DNA of 64,000 nucleotides from Paenibacillus sp. UNC499MF (GCF_900107975.1 NZ_FNVF01000003.1:129155-193154); one strand, 5' to 3'. Shown: positions 24,062-32,805, counted from the first letter of the stretch. Notes: a model not told the origin generated them from the letters alone. Numbers and translations: made by a program.

Positions 24062-25030
24062 TTACAACGCCTTCCGCATGACGGCGAACTGCTTCACCGT
24101 CGTAAATCCGGCCTTCTCGTAAATACGGATGGCCGGGTTGGTGCTGCCGGTATACAGGGACATGTAATCCGTCCCTATATCCTTGAACGCTTCGCACAGC
24201 TTGAAGAAAAGAAGGCTGCCCAGCCCGTGCCCTTCATGCTCCGGATGAACGCCGATGCCCGCAAAATAGCCGCGTCCGCTTTCCTGGCGGATAACGGGAC
24301 CGGCGAAGCCGACCGCTTGTCCCTGGCGGGCCGCGATAACGACAGGCACGCCGTTTGCCGTGCTTGCGGCAATTTCCTTCTGCCACAGCGGGTTGTCGAA
24401 GCCCTGAAGCATGGCTTCTATGCCCTCATGCCGGGCGGGGTCGAACAGTCCGACCGAATAACCTCCGGCTGCGGCATGCGCTTCTTTGGCCCGGATTTCG
24501 TCCGGGATGGAGAATTCCGCCAGATTCAAATACATGGCGCATTCTCTGGCCCGCTCGGCATAGCCTTCGCCAAGGAGAAATTCGTACAGGCGGCTGTCCG
24601 CGGGAACTCCCGGAGCATTGTTGTGTTCATGCCCCTGCGTACCCGGGATATACCACGGCAGCATCATCGGGTTGAAGAAAAGAACGTCGGCCTGCTTTTT
24701 GCCGAGCTGCCGGAACCGCGCTTCGAGCGCTCCCAGCAGCAGGCGGTAATTCGCATCTGTCTGACGGTCCGCCGAGAGCACGATGCAGGTGATATAACCG
24801 GCGATATCGCCCAAAGGAAGATCGTCGCCCGTGCAGCCGCAGGCGAAGCCGATGACGGTTCCGTCCTCCTCTCGCAGAACGAACGTATTTTCCTCGTCAA
24901 AATAAGGACTGGACAGGAAAATCCCGTTAAAGCTCCCGCCGGTCAGTTCTTTGTAGCCGTCCTTAACGGCTTCCGTGTTCCACAGCCGGATCACCGCGTC
25001 CGAAAAGGATTGATTCCATGTTTCGATCAT
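24062..25030 (-). CDS. Tandem GNAT acetyltransferase
   Basis: 322 residues, ATG 25030 after GGGAG. The C-terminal half (about 190-320) is a good GNAT domain: FAGIGVHPEHEGHGLGSLLFFKL is motif A, and SLYTGSTNPAIRIYEKAGFTTVKQF is motif B. The N-terminal half shows a weaker GNAT-like arrangement (GYITCIVLSADRQTDANYRLLL), so it is probably a fused double domain in which only the second binds acetyl-CoA well. The substrate is unknown. Single gene with its own terminator. Confidence 0.82.
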   Translation of the reverse strand: MIETWNQSFSDAVIRLWNTEAVKDGYKELTGGSFNGIFLSSPYFDEENTFVLREEDGTVIGFACGCTGDDLPLGDIAGYITCIVLSADRQTDANYRLLLGALEARFRQLGKKQADVLFFNPMMLPWYIPGTQGHEHNNAPGVPADSRLYEFLLGEGYAERARECAMYLNLAEFSIPDEIRAKEAHAAAGGYSVGLFDPARHEGIEAMLQGFDNPLWQKEIAASTANGVPVVIAARQGQAVGFAGPVIRQESGRGYFAGIGVHPEHEGHGLGSLLFFKLCEAFKDIGTDYMSLYTGSTNPAIRIYEKAGFTTVKQFAVMRKAL

Positions 25031-25128
25031 CTTGACACTCCCTCTCCCTTTTACCTCATAAACCTGTATTGTCCGCCCGCTGTAAGCCTATCCGGCCCGA
25101 AAATACCGCGCTTCCCTGTCTATGCCTA

Positions 25129-25222
25129 TAAAAAAACGGGCCTCCGTAATCCGCCGAGATTCTCGGACAAAGCACCCGCACGGGCATCGGGAAATATCCG
25201 GATGCCTTCGTGCGGGCCCGCT
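25129..25222. terminator. Complex structured element downstream of the sugar ABC operon
   Basis: Three nested pairings: CCGAG-ATT-CTCGG (25154-25166); CCCGCACG + GGCATC with GATGCC + CGTGCGGG (25175-25216); and GGGCC/GGCCC (25138-25142 with 25215-25219). On the minus strand it ends in TTTTTTT (25136-25130) and therefore should terminate the permease operon. It is much larger than a simple terminator. The rest of 25031-25314 holds no gene. Confidence 0.6.
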
Positions 25223-25314
25223 TTTCGGAATAAAAGCCCGTCTTGTTTTAGTACGCCGCGATTCCGCTCTTACTCACCAAGAATGAACGAAATAACCGGA
25301 TAAGCGTGTCCGTA

Positions 25315-26175
25315 TTATCCCTTCACCGCACCTACGGTAACCCCTTCAAGGAAGTACCTTTGGAGGCTGAAGAAGAGAACGAACATCGGCAGGGCGGAGA
25401 TGGTGGCACCCGCCATCATCGGTGCGAAATAAGTCGTGTTCGCAAACCGGAAGTTTTTGAGGCCGACCTGAATGGTCTGCATATCCATCGTATTGGTTAC
25501 AAGGAACGGCCAGAAGAAGGTGTTCCAGCTATCCATGAACGTCAGGATTGCCATGACGGCCAATACCGTTTTGGACAACGGAAGAATAACCCGGAAATAA
25601 ATCTGGAACTGATTGCAGCCTTCAATCTTGGCGCTTTCGATAATCTCGGTCGGAATGCTGCTCATGAACTGCTTGGCAAGGAAGATGTTATACACGGTGA
25701 CCAGGCCCGGCAGAATAAGCGCACTGTACGTATTCTGAATATGAAAGATGTTTACGATCAGGATATAAAGCGGAACTTGTGTAACCTGATACGGAATCAT
25801 CATCGCGATCAATAGGATGGTAAAGAGCATCGCTCTGCCTTTGAATTTGATTTTCGAGAACGCATAACCGGCCATACTGGCGAAAATCACATTGGACACC
25901 ATCACGGTCGTGGCCACGATCAGTGAGTTGAGCAGCCAGCGGATGGAATACTCGCTATAATCGAAGAAAAACTTGTAAGATGCCAGTGTAAATTTGGTAG
26001 GAAGCAGGGAATAGCTCACCGCTCCAGCCTCGATCGGATCTCCGAAAGAAGAAATAAGCATAAAGTAAATCGGGAAAATCGTAGCCAGCGCAAACAGGGT
26101 AAGGATTACGATAATGACCGCATTCCGGCTGTATTTGGCTGTGCGATTTCCTGCGTGATTGTTATAGAGCGCCAT
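25315..26175 (-). CDS. Carbohydrate ABC transporter permease (MalG type)
   Basis: 286 residues with six predicted helices. The EAA loop that docks the ATPase is EIIESAKIEGCNQFQIYFRVILPL (about 188-211), and the protein ends LQRYFLEGVTVGAVKG, typical of CUT1-family MalG-like subunits. It is the last gene of the murQ operon. Like most CUT1 systems in Firmicutes, no ATPase is encoded here; a shared MsmX/UgpC-like ATPase elsewhere is expected. Confidence 0.92.
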   Translation of the reverse strand: MALYNNHAGNRTAKYSRNAVIIVILTLFALATIFPIYFMLISSFGDPIEAGAVSYSLLPTKFTLASYKFFFDYSEYSIRWLLNSLIVATTVMVSNVIFASMAGYAFSKIKFKGRAMLFTILLIAMMIPYQVTQVPLYILIVNIFHIQNTYSALILPGLVTVYNIFLAKQFMSSIPTEIIESAKIEGCNQFQIYFRVILPLSKTVLAVMAILTFMDSWNTFFWPFLVTNTMDMQTIQVGLKNFRFANTTYFAPMMAGATISALPMFVLFFSLQRYFLEGVTVGAVKG

Positions 26176-26193
26176 ATCTCGCCCCCCCTTTCC

Positions 26194-27096
26194 TCAATAT
26201 TCCACTTCTTTGCCGAGGAATTTGAACTGAACCAGTGAGATCCCCGCGATAATAAAGGCCAAAATCAGAGACTGTGCGGCCGCTTTGCCGAAGTCGAAGT
26301 ATTTGAACGCGTTGTTGAACACGAGCAGGCCCACCATCGTCGTCGCATTGTCCGGACCGCCGCCCGTCATGAGATACGCGTTCTGGAAAACCTGGAACGA
26401 GCCGATCACGCCTGTCACGAGCAGGAACAATGTAGTCGGTTTCAAGCAAGGAATAACGATGTACCAGAGCTTTTTAAAGAAATTCGCTCCGTCAAGCTCG
26501 GCTGCCTCGTAATAGCTCTCATCGATACCCAGCAGCGCGGCCAAGTAAATAATAATGCTTGTGCCGTGACTGGACAGCCAGGCCATGAGAACCAATGAGA
26601 ACATTGCGGTAGCGCTTGATCCGAGCCAGTTCTGATTGCTGATTCCGATATAACTGATCAGCTTGTTCAGAATACCGGACGGCATCGGGTCGAAAATCCA
26701 CAGCCATACGACCGACAAGGCAACGCCGGAAGCTACGGCAGGCAAGTAGTAAATCGCTTTGAACGTCGTCTGCAGTTTTTTCTTCAGCGGAAGAATCAGG
26801 ATCGCGACCCCAAAAGAAAGGAGCAGGGCGACAGGTACCGTCAGAACCGTATAGACGATCGTATTAACGACGGATTTCCAGAACAGCGGGTCTTTAAAGG
26901 TCGCCGTATAGTTGTCGAACCCGATAAAGGTAGAACCCAGCGGTCTGTATTTCTGAAAGCTAATGATAAAGGCACTAATAACCGGGTAAGCCGTAAACAG
27001 CGCATAGACGAGAAGCGCAACCGCGATAAAGGCATAGCCCCAGGCGCCGTCTCCTCTGATTTTCCGTCTTTTAACCGGTTTAGCTGGTTGAGTCAT
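26194..27096 (-). CDS. Carbohydrate ABC transporter permease (MalF/UgpA type)
   Basis: 300 residues from ATG 27096 (GGAGAGGGG upstream; an in-frame GTG at 27105 overlaps that site). Six helices, with the EAA motif SYYEAAELDGANFFKKLWYIVIPCLKP at about 200-226. It begins with a basic cytoplasmic tail MTQPAKPVKRRKIRG. It pairs with the MalG-type subunit 18 bases downstream to form a CUT1 importer channel. Confidence 0.92.
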   Translation of the reverse strand: MTQPAKPVKRRKIRGDGAWGYAFIAVALLVYALFTAYPVISAFIISFQKYRPLGSTFIGFDNYTATFKDPLFWKSVVNTIVYTVLTVPVALLLSFGVAILILPLKKKLQTTFKAIYYLPAVASGVALSVVWLWIFDPMPSGILNKLISYIGISNQNWLGSSATAMFSLVLMAWLSSHGTSIIIYLAALLGIDESYYEAAELDGANFFKKLWYIVIPCLKPTTLFLLVTGVIGSFQVFQNAYLMTGGGPDNATTMVGLLVFNNAFKYFDFGKAAAQSLILAFIIAGISLVQFKFLGKEVEY

Positions 27097-27181
27097 CTCT
27101 CGCACCCCTCTCCATCCTGTAATTCATTCTACATATCAGATAGCCGCATGTTGGGCACACGGCTATCCGATTATAAGCTCT

Positions 27182-28603
27182 CTATTCTTTTACGACGCCG
27201 TCTGCGCCGAACGTTTGCACGGCTGCCGACTTAACCGCTTCGAACATCGCTTCAGGAGTCATTTCGCCTGAAATTAACGCCTGCAGCTTAGGAATAATCA
27301 CTTCTTCTTCCAGCTTGATCGCTTTGGCGCCCAGGTCGGCCGGGATATCCGGACGGGCAGGAGCCGCATTCTTCAGCATCGTTTCAACCGCCGCTTTGTT
27401 ATCGGCATCACGGTTAACGGTCATGCTTTCGGCTTCTTTTTTGCCGCTCTTCGTAATGTGAGCGACAAACAGATCGTTGTTCGTCGTTGCCGCTACTTTA
27501 CCGCTTGCGAGGAAGTAGGCCGCTTTAACGACGTTGGCTTTATGCTCGGCCGTCGGTTCTTTCGAGCCGCGGAAAGTCACGTAACCGTCGACCGCTACGC
27601 TGGACTGCGGTTTTTGTCCGAGGAAAGTCGGAACCGGCAGGACCGTGTATTCAACCGGGACGCTTCCTTTGACGGCGCTGCCGTCATTGGCCTTCAGCTT
27701 CTCGTTGTTTTTCTTGGCGGAGTTCTCGAAAGTCGCCAGTCCTTTACCGGTAATCATGGTTTGACCGGTCAGGAACATGTTCCAGCGCTTGCCGGCGTCG
27801 ATGGAGCTGAGCTCTTTCGGCATGGAGCCGTCATCGATCATCGTGCGGATGTCTTTTAACACTTCGAGATAGTTTTTGCTGGTGTATGCGTATTTCAGAT
27901 CTTTATTGAACGGTGCAGGCATGCCCGCATTTTTGATCAAGATGTTCAGATAATCTTTGGACGCTACGCCCGCAGTCGCAAACACGAAGCCGTAGCGGGA
28001 TGTTTTGCCGCCTTCGGAAACGACGCCTTTCTTGATCGCTTCGCGGAACTCGTCAAACGTCCAGCCTTCTTTCTGGACTTTCTTCCAGTCGATGCCCGCT
28101 TTCTCGAGGTACTCGCGGTTGCCCCCGATCGCGTGAACTTCCATATACGCCGGGAAGCCGTAAAGGCCGTCGCCCTTCTTCATATACTCAAGCGGAGCCT
28201 GGTCGAAATCTTCCACCATTTCCTTGGTGGCCACGTCTTTAATGTCCATCATCATTTCCTGCTGCATGTACTTGGAAATGCCGTCGGAGCCCATGAACGC
28301 GATATCCGGAGGGCTGCCCGCATTCACCTGCGTATCCAGCTTCTGTGTAATGTCCTCCCAGCTTGCCGGTTCGATTTTCAGCGTCAGGTTCGGGTACAGC
28401 GCGTTGAAATCTTTTGCCATCTGGGCAAAATTGTTCTGGTAGCTCGCGGAAACCGGCGGAAGCAGGGCCGTGATGGTGTCTTTGGCGTTCGGATCGCCCG
28501 CCGCGCCGCCTTCTTTTTTACCGGAATCTCCGCAAGCCGCCAGTGTGGACATTGCCATGGTTAACGCCAATACCGATGCTGCTGCACGCAATTTTCTTTT
28601 CAT
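27182..28603 (-). CDS. Sugar-binding lipoprotein of the MurQ-linked ABC importer
   Basis: 473 residues from ATG 28603, GGGGGAGG upstream. The lipobox LAAC is at residue 21-24 after a signal peptide rich in Ala/Leu. The mature protein follows the family 1 extracellular solute-binding fold (NLTLKIEPASWEDITQKLDTQ, DIAFMGSDGISKY, YGFPAYMEVHAIGGNREYLEKAG). It is encoded 32 bases after murQ, so the ligand is most likely MurNAc or a MurNAc-containing cell-wall sugar. That specificity is inferred from context only. Confidence 0.88.
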   Translation of the reverse strand: MKRKLRAAASVLALTMAMSTLAACGDSGKKEGGAAGDPNAKDTITALLPPVSASYQNNFAQMAKDFNALYPNLTLKIEPASWEDITQKLDTQVNAGSPPDIAFMGSDGISKYMQQEMMMDIKDVATKEMVEDFDQAPLEYMKKGDGLYGFPAYMEVHAIGGNREYLEKAGIDWKKVQKEGWTFDEFREAIKKGVVSEGGKTSRYGFVFATAGVASKDYLNILIKNAGMPAPFNKDLKYAYTSKNYLEVLKDIRTMIDDGSMPKELSSIDAGKRWNMFLTGQTMITGKGLATFENSAKKNNEKLKANDGSAVKGSVPVEYTVLPVPTFLGQKPQSSVAVDGYVTFRGSKEPTAEHKANVVKAAYFLASGKVAATTNNDLFVAHITKSGKKEAESMTVNRDADNKAAVETMLKNAAPARPDIPADLGAKAIKLEEEVIIPKLQALISGEMTPEAMFEAVKSAAVQTFGADGVVKE

Positions 28604-28635
28604 GAATAACAAGCCTCCCCCAAGGATATGAAAAT

Positions 28636-29550
28636 TTACACCACGTTGGTCGTGGTTCGTATTGCCGCCTTTAAACTGCCCTCGCACTGATCGAGCACCC
28701 GCTGCGCCGAAGCGGCGTCCAAGCCGCTTTTGATCATCATGATCGCCAGCTTACAACTCATGGAAGCGCTTTCCAAAACCGCAGCGGCGGTCTTGTCATC
28801 CACGCCCGTGGCCGCTTTTATGATTCGTACGGAGCGGTCTATCAATTTGATGTTGCTCGCTTTCAGGTCTACCATCAGATTGTTGTAGGTTTTGCCGAGC
28901 TTCACCATTGTACAGGTCGTAAGCATGTTCAGGACCAGCTTCTGTGCCGTACCCGCTTTCAACCGGGTCGATCCCATAATGACTTCCGGCCCGACAACCG
29001 GTGCGATGCATATGTCGCAAACGGATTCGAGTTTGGAATGCTTGTTGTTCACAAGACCGATGGTCGCCGCTCCGATTTCCCTTGCCCGGTTCAAGCCGGC
29101 GATGACAAATTGTGCGCTTCCGCTGGCCGTAATTCCGATTACCGCGTCTTTGTCCGTTACGCCGCACCGTTCGATAAGGGCGATGCCCTCCTCTTTATTG
29201 TCCTCAAAACCTTCCACAGCTATTCTTAGTGCCCCATCTCCTCCGGCGATATGCCCCTGCACCCGCAGAGGATCGATACCGAAAGTTGGAGGACATTCAG
29301 ATGCGTCGAGTACACCGAGCCTGCCCGAAGATCCCGCTCCGATATAGAACATTCTGCCGCCGTTTTTAAGGACTCCATGCAAAATATCAACCGCTTTCAC
29401 AATTTGCGGTATTTCAGCCGCAACCGCAGCCGGAACCGTCGCATCCTGCTCGTTCATCAGACGCAGCATCTGTTCCGTCGTACATTCGTCTATCATTTGT
29501 GTCTTCTCGTTGATCTCTTCGGTCGTTAGTCTCGCCAAATACTCATCCAC
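28636..29550 (-). CDS. murQ: N-acetylmuramic acid 6-phosphate etherase
   Basis: 304 residues from GTG 29550, preceded by GGGGGGGAG, which equals the usual MurQ length and N-terminus (MDEYLARLTTEEINEKTQMID). It cleaves the D-lactyl ether of MurNAc-6-phosphate to GlcNAc-6-phosphate and lactate in the cytoplasm. The SIS domain has the family motifs FYIGAGSSGRLGVLDASECPPTFG (the Glu before C is the expected catalytic acid/base), GGDGALRIAVEGFEDN, and GITASGSAQFV. It is first in an operon with an ABC sugar importer, behind a promoter carrying a MurR-like operator. Confidence 0.95.
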   Translation of the reverse strand: MDEYLARLTTEEINEKTQMIDECTTEQMLRLMNEQDATVPAAVAAEIPQIVKAVDILHGVLKNGGRMFYIGAGSSGRLGVLDASECPPTFGIDPLRVQGHIAGGDGALRIAVEGFEDNKEEGIALIERCGVTDKDAVIGITASGSAQFVIAGLNRAREIGAATIGLVNNKHSKLESVCDICIAPVVGPEVIMGSTRLKAGTAQKLVLNMLTTCTMVKLGKTYNNLMVDLKASNIKLIDRSVRIIKAATGVDDKTAAAVLESASMSCKLAIMMIKSGLDAASAQRVLDQCEGSLKAAIRTTTNVV

Positions 29551-29593
29551 AGCTTTCTCCCCCCCCATCTGTTTAGTTCAACTTCTTGATTTC

Positions 29594-29644
29594 ATCTTAA
29601 CGAGAAATTTCAGTTTGGTCAACAGTTTTTGAAATAATATTTTA
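29594..29644 (-). promoter_or_regulatory. murQ promoter with candidate MurR operator
   Basis: Minus strand: TTGACC (29622-29617), a 17-base spacer, TAAGAT (29599-29594). The spacer contains the small palindrome GAAATTTC. Directly upstream is the 15-bp near-palindrome TGAAATAATATTTTA (29630-29644, written on the plus strand). A similar element occurs at the murR and anmK promoters. Confidence 0.6.
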
Positions 29645-29717
29645 TGGTGAAACATTTTATTGTTTTTTTATTTTCTACTTCTACCTGCCTCACGGCATTT
29701 TCCTTTTCTTTTCGCGC

Positions 29718-29748
29718 AAAAATAAAAAGGACCTTATTCCGGTCCTCC
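29718..29748 (-). terminator. Terminator after the murR transcript
   Basis: AGGACC-GGAATAA-GGTCCT followed by TTTTATTTTT on the minus strand. It separates murR and the small gene from the murQ operon. Confidence 0.85.
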
Positions 29749-29805
29749 ATTTGTCTTATTCGATATAGCGGCGCTTTATGACTGAGCGGCAGACGGATGC
29801 CGGCA

Positions 29806-30099
29806 TCAGCGGCCGCCGTCGTCTATCCGGCCGAACTCGACTTCCGAAGGCAGGTCCGCGTCCTTCAAATCGGACAACATTATCTCGAGAAGCGGCGCAT
29901 GCTCTTTGGTCAAGATCATACCGCCCAGGATCTTGCAAAGGGTTTCCAGATCTTGCGGGTCCCATTCCGCCAAGCTCTCTGCGGTAAACGGCACCGGTTT
30001 GCCGAAAACTTCTACACTCATGACGGCAAACCGCGCTTTCTCTTCAGCGGAAAACCGCTTGAGCAGGGCGGCCGCTTCCTCTGCTTTCGTGCCGGACAT
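29806..30099 (-). CDS. Small unknown protein cotranscribed with murR
   Basis: 97 residues from ATG 30099 (GGAGAGGTGGAG upstream; a GTG at 30111 is less likely). The sequence is helical and acidic: SGTKAEEAAALLKRFSAEEKARF, then LAEWDPQDLETLCKILGGMILTKEHAPLLEIML. No motif is recognised. It begins 25 bases after murR and is followed by a terminator, so the two form one transcript; a regulatory or recycling-related function is only a guess. Confidence 0.65.
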   Translation of the reverse strand: MSGTKAEEAAALLKRFSAEEKARFAVMSVEVFGKPVPFTAESLAEWDPQDLETLCKILGGMILTKEHAPLLEIMLSDLKDADLPSEVEFGRIDDGGR

Positions 30100-30124
30100 A
30101 TGCTTCTCCACCTCTCCGGTTAAA

Positions 30125-30988
30125 TTAACGCCGCTGTTTCCCCGCCACGATATTGTGCGTTTTGGTCAAATATTTTTTCACGTGTTTGTACTCCGCACTT
30201 GCCACTCCGGCGAAAAGAATATCCACGACCGTGAGCATCGCAATCCGCGAGCCCATCGCGCCGCTGCGGATCGTGATTTCCGGCGTGGAAATGCTGAGCA
30301 GGATGTTCGCCTGATCCGCCAGCCGGCTTTTCGTATACTTCGTGATGGCGATCAGACAGGCGCCGTTCTTTTTGGCGATTTCCAGGGCATCGAGAACCTC
30401 GACGGTTTCTCCCGAATTGGAGATGAAGATGGCCGCATCGCCTTTCTCCAGCAGTGTCGCCGCCGTCAGCATGCTGTGCCCGTCCGTATAGGTGTGACAC
30501 ATTTTGTTGATCCGCGAAAATTTCTGCTCCGCATCGATTCCGACCAGACCGGACGCCCCGATTCCGAAAAAGGCGACCCTCCTGCACGAGCGGAGGACGT
30601 CAACGGCCCGCGCAATTTCGCTTTTGTTGATTACCTGCAGCGTATCTTCAATGGACTGGCTGTTGGTGCGCGAAATATTCACAATAATCGTGGACAGGTC
30701 ATCGCCGGGCTGGATATCCCGGTACGGATTCGCTTCCTCTTCGTGCATGGAGCCAAGGGAAGCCGAAATACTGACGATAAAGCTCCGGTAGCCCGAGTAT
30801 CCCATCGTTTTGCAGAACCGCAGAACCGAGGCGTCGCTGGTTCTCGTCAGCCGGGCCAGATTTTTGATCGAGAGGTGCGGAATTTCCTCCACGTTCTCCA
30901 GAATGTACTCGCCCACCGCTTTCTCGACGGGTGTCAGGCTCGTTTTCATCTGCCGGATTTTAATTAAAACGTTATCATTTATGGCCAT
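30125..30988 (-). CDS. murR: MurR/RpiR family transcriptional regulator
   Basis: 287 residues. N-terminal HTH_6 domain (about 1-80; LTPVEKAVGEYILENVEEIPHLSIKNLARLTRTSDASVLRFCKTMGY) and C-terminal SIS sugar-phosphate domain (about 125-260; VAFFGIGASGLVGIDAEQKF, DAAIFISNSGETVEVLDAL). In related systems MurR represses murQ and transport genes and is relieved by MurNAc-6-phosphate. Its own promoter carries a TGAAAT-type palindrome at the start site, so autoregulation is likely. Confidence 0.88.
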   Translation of the reverse strand: MAINDNVLIKIRQMKTSLTPVEKAVGEYILENVEEIPHLSIKNLARLTRTSDASVLRFCKTMGYSGYRSFIVSISASLGSMHEEEANPYRDIQPGDDLSTIIVNISRTNSQSIEDTLQVINKSEIARAVDVLRSCRRVAFFGIGASGLVGIDAEQKFSRINKMCHTYTDGHSMLTAATLLEKGDAAIFISNSGETVEVLDALEIAKKNGACLIAITKYTKSRLADQANILLSISTPEITIRSGAMGSRIAMLTVVDILFAGVASAEYKHVKKYLTKTHNIVAGKQRR

Positions 30989-31069
30989 ATTTTTCCCTAC
31001 TCGCTATAAATTCTTGAAGCTGAACCGGTAAGAAGAGAAGCTGGAACGGCGATGGACATGGTTGACCTC

Positions 31070-31110
31070 TAAAATAATTTCATCATAAGCGCAATTATTA
31101 TAAAATACAA
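31070..31110 (-). promoter_or_regulatory. murR promoter with candidate operator
   Basis: Minus strand TTGTAT (31110-31105), a 17-base spacer, TATGAT (31087-31082). The element TGAAATTATTTTA (31082-31070) overlaps the last -10 base and covers the start site. The 83 bases between 31070 and the gene and the segment 31111-31427 contain no convincing gene. Confidence 0.6.
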
Positions 31111-31142
31111 GATTAATAGCTAAAATTGAAAAATAATAGAAA

Positions 31143-31427
31143 AAAGAAGAAAATGGCCTCTGCAGGGGAGTTATACTGCCCATCCACAGAAAAAAACCCG
31201 CAAAATCCGTCAGGAACCGGCTGCAGGCTTTTTCGAAGCGACCGTCCTAGAGGCAGGGCGGATACATGCCGGGGTGAAATAACCGGACCGGGTCCGGCAG
31301 AGGCTGCGCCGGGCAGTCGTTCGCCCCGCCCAAACGTGACGTCCGGGCAAGTACCGCCCATACAGGGCCGCTCCGGCAGGCATACCCTGTTGAAGTACGG
31401 AAAAGAAGCGGAAGGAACGGCCCGGTC
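31143..31427. other. Intergenic region without a supported gene
   Basis: GC-rich stretch between coaD-like and murR. Open frames exist on both strands but none has a ribosome binding site or a plausible protein sequence. A loose AAGCCTGCA...TGCGGGTTTTTTT pairing on the minus strand (about 31187-31236) may terminate the coaD-like transcript. Confidence 0.4.
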
Positions 31428-31934
31428 TTACCCGTTTCCGCTCCCGCGCTGATTGTTCTCCTGCTCATAAATGTTCATCTTCTCGAAAGCGGCCTCCACC
31501 ATATAAGCCCGGGCCAGCTCGGCTTTGCCGGTCGCAATGAACATCCGGACCAGAGAACTGCTTGTCTGCATGTTCGGCGTATACGGCGACAAATAGACGG
31601 TGTCGGCTTTCGTCGTATTCCGGACGTACTGCTCCAGCTGCAGCTCGTACTCGAAATCCGTCGCGTTGCGGATGCCCCGGACGATCGCCCTGGCTCCCGC
31701 TTCATTGACATAGTCGGCTACAATGCCTTCGAAAGCGACAATTTTGATCTTTTTGCCGGAAGGAATGGAAAGCCTGACCAGCTCGGTTCTCTGCCCGATC
31801 GTAAAACGATGCTGCTTGGCGCGGTTATTGGCGACCAGAATGTGGAGCTCGTCGAACAGGTTCGTGGCTCTCTCGATGACCGACGTGTGCCCGAGGGTAA
31901 TGGGATCGAAGCTTCCCGCATAGACGGCTATCAT
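31428..31934 (-). CDS. coaD: CoaD-like nucleotidyltransferase (phosphopantetheine adenylyltransferase family)
   Basis: 168 residues from ATG 31934, overlapping the upstream stop as ATGA. It begins MIAVYAGSFDPITLGHTSVI, with the (T/H)xGH nucleotide-binding motif, and has GARAIVRGIRNATDFEYELQLEQYVR and SSSLVRMF, all CoaD hallmarks. The family transfers AMP from ATP to 4'-phosphopantetheine. The final third (YLSPYTPNMQTSSSLVRMFIATGKAELARAYM) diverges from classical CoaD, and the gene is paired with a phosphoesterase rather than with rsmD, so it may be a second CoaD-like enzyme rather than the housekeeping one. Confidence 0.75.
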   Translation of the reverse strand: MIAVYAGSFDPITLGHTSVIERATNLFDELHILVANNRAKQHRFTIGQRTELVRLSIPSGKKIKIVAFEGIVADYVNEAGARAIVRGIRNATDFEYELQLEQYVRNTTKADTVYLSPYTPNMQTSSSLVRMFIATGKAELARAYMVEAAFEKMNIYEQENNQRGSGNG

Positions 31935-32443
31935 GCCTGCTCCTCGCTGACGACAACCGCATCCCGGATCTGTTCGAAGTTCAGCGGCGTATAGTCCCAG
32001 TGCTCCACGCACACGTTGAAATAGTTGTTGCCTTCATATTTCTGGCCGTGGATATGACCGTGCACATTGACGTACGGCATGTGTTTGTTCATATAAAGCG
32101 GCTCGTGCGAAAGCAGGAAAAAGTTTTTATACAGAACAGGATATTCGCTCACTTCGTCAAACCCGGCGTCCAGCCACCAGGAGCGGGATCTGCCTCTGTC
32201 GTGGTTGCCGAGGACAAGAAATTTATAGCCGTTCAGCCGGCTGACGATTTCCCGTGTCCTTTCCTGATTCAGAAACGAGAAGTCACCCAGATGAAAAACT
32301 TTGTCTTCACTGCCGACGACGGCGTTCCATTTGTCAATCATGACAGCCGTCATTTCGTCCGCATCCGCAAAAGGCCGCGACTCGAAATCGATAATCAGTT
32401 TATGACCGAAATGATGGTCCGAAATAAAAAAATCGTTAGGCAT
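31931..32443 (-). CDS. Calcineurin-like metallophosphoesterase
   Basis: 170 residues, ATG 32443 with GGAGGAG 6 bases upstream. All five metal-site motifs are present in order: SDHHFGH, HLGDFSF, LGNHDR, LSHEP and VHGHIHG. The short form with DHHFGH at the very start is typical of small hydrolase-like phosphoesterases, some annotated as nucleotide or phage-linked phosphatases. It overlaps the CoaD-like gene by ATGA, suggesting linked roles in nucleotide or cofactor metabolism. Confidence 0.88.
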   Translation of the reverse strand: MPNDFFISDHHFGHKLIIDFESRPFADADEMTAVMIDKWNAVVGSEDKVFHLGDFSFLNQERTREIVSRLNGYKFLVLGNHDRGRSRSWWLDAGFDEVSEYPVLYKNFFLLSHEPLYMNKHMPYVNVHGHIHGQKYEGNNYFNVCVEHWDYTPLNFEQIRDAVVVSEEQA

Positions 32444-32776
32444 GCGCTGCTCCTCCTTACATAAGATTCCGGAATGTTATTCCAGCGGGGCTTTATACTT
32501 GTTAGTTTACCAACTTCGCCGCAAAAAGGCACGAAAGGTGCGTTAATCTCCAACCGGCAGACCAAGACGCGGCACTTCGCAATACTCTCCGGCAAAACAG
32601 CGCGGCACCGTTCCGGGTCCTTTCTTTTCTTCAAAATAAAATCAAGTTTTTTAGGGCGGACAAGGTTCCCCCTATTTTCTTTTACATAAAATGTGGCTAA
32701 CAAATTAGGACATTCGTCCGTGCGGAAATACGATTCATTCCTCCTCCTAAAAATTTTGCCCTCAAGAAACTTTTTG
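32444..32776. other. Intergenic region upstream of the feo promoter
   Basis: Open frames on both strands (for example 32474-32689 forward) lack ribosome binding sites and look random. No terminator, RNA or repeat is evident. The minus-strand promoter of the phosphoesterase should lie here. Confidence 0.4.
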
Positions 32777-32805
32777 TTGACAGACAAAAACTGTTTGCCT
32801 ATACT
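32777..32805 (+). promoter_or_regulatory. feo promoter with an operator-like spacer
   Basis: TTGACA (32777-32782), exactly 17 bases, TATACT (32800-32805): a near-consensus promoter. The spacer GACAAAAACTGTTTGCC is a near-palindrome and reappears, inverted, at 32863-32877. It has no resemblance to the Fur box at 10567. Confidence 0.8.

Noticed and set aside
31126-31452. Forward open frame of 108 codons in the murR-coaD interval
   Set aside because: No ribosome binding site, low-complexity Pro/Arg/Gly text, and it runs into the coaD-like gene antisense.
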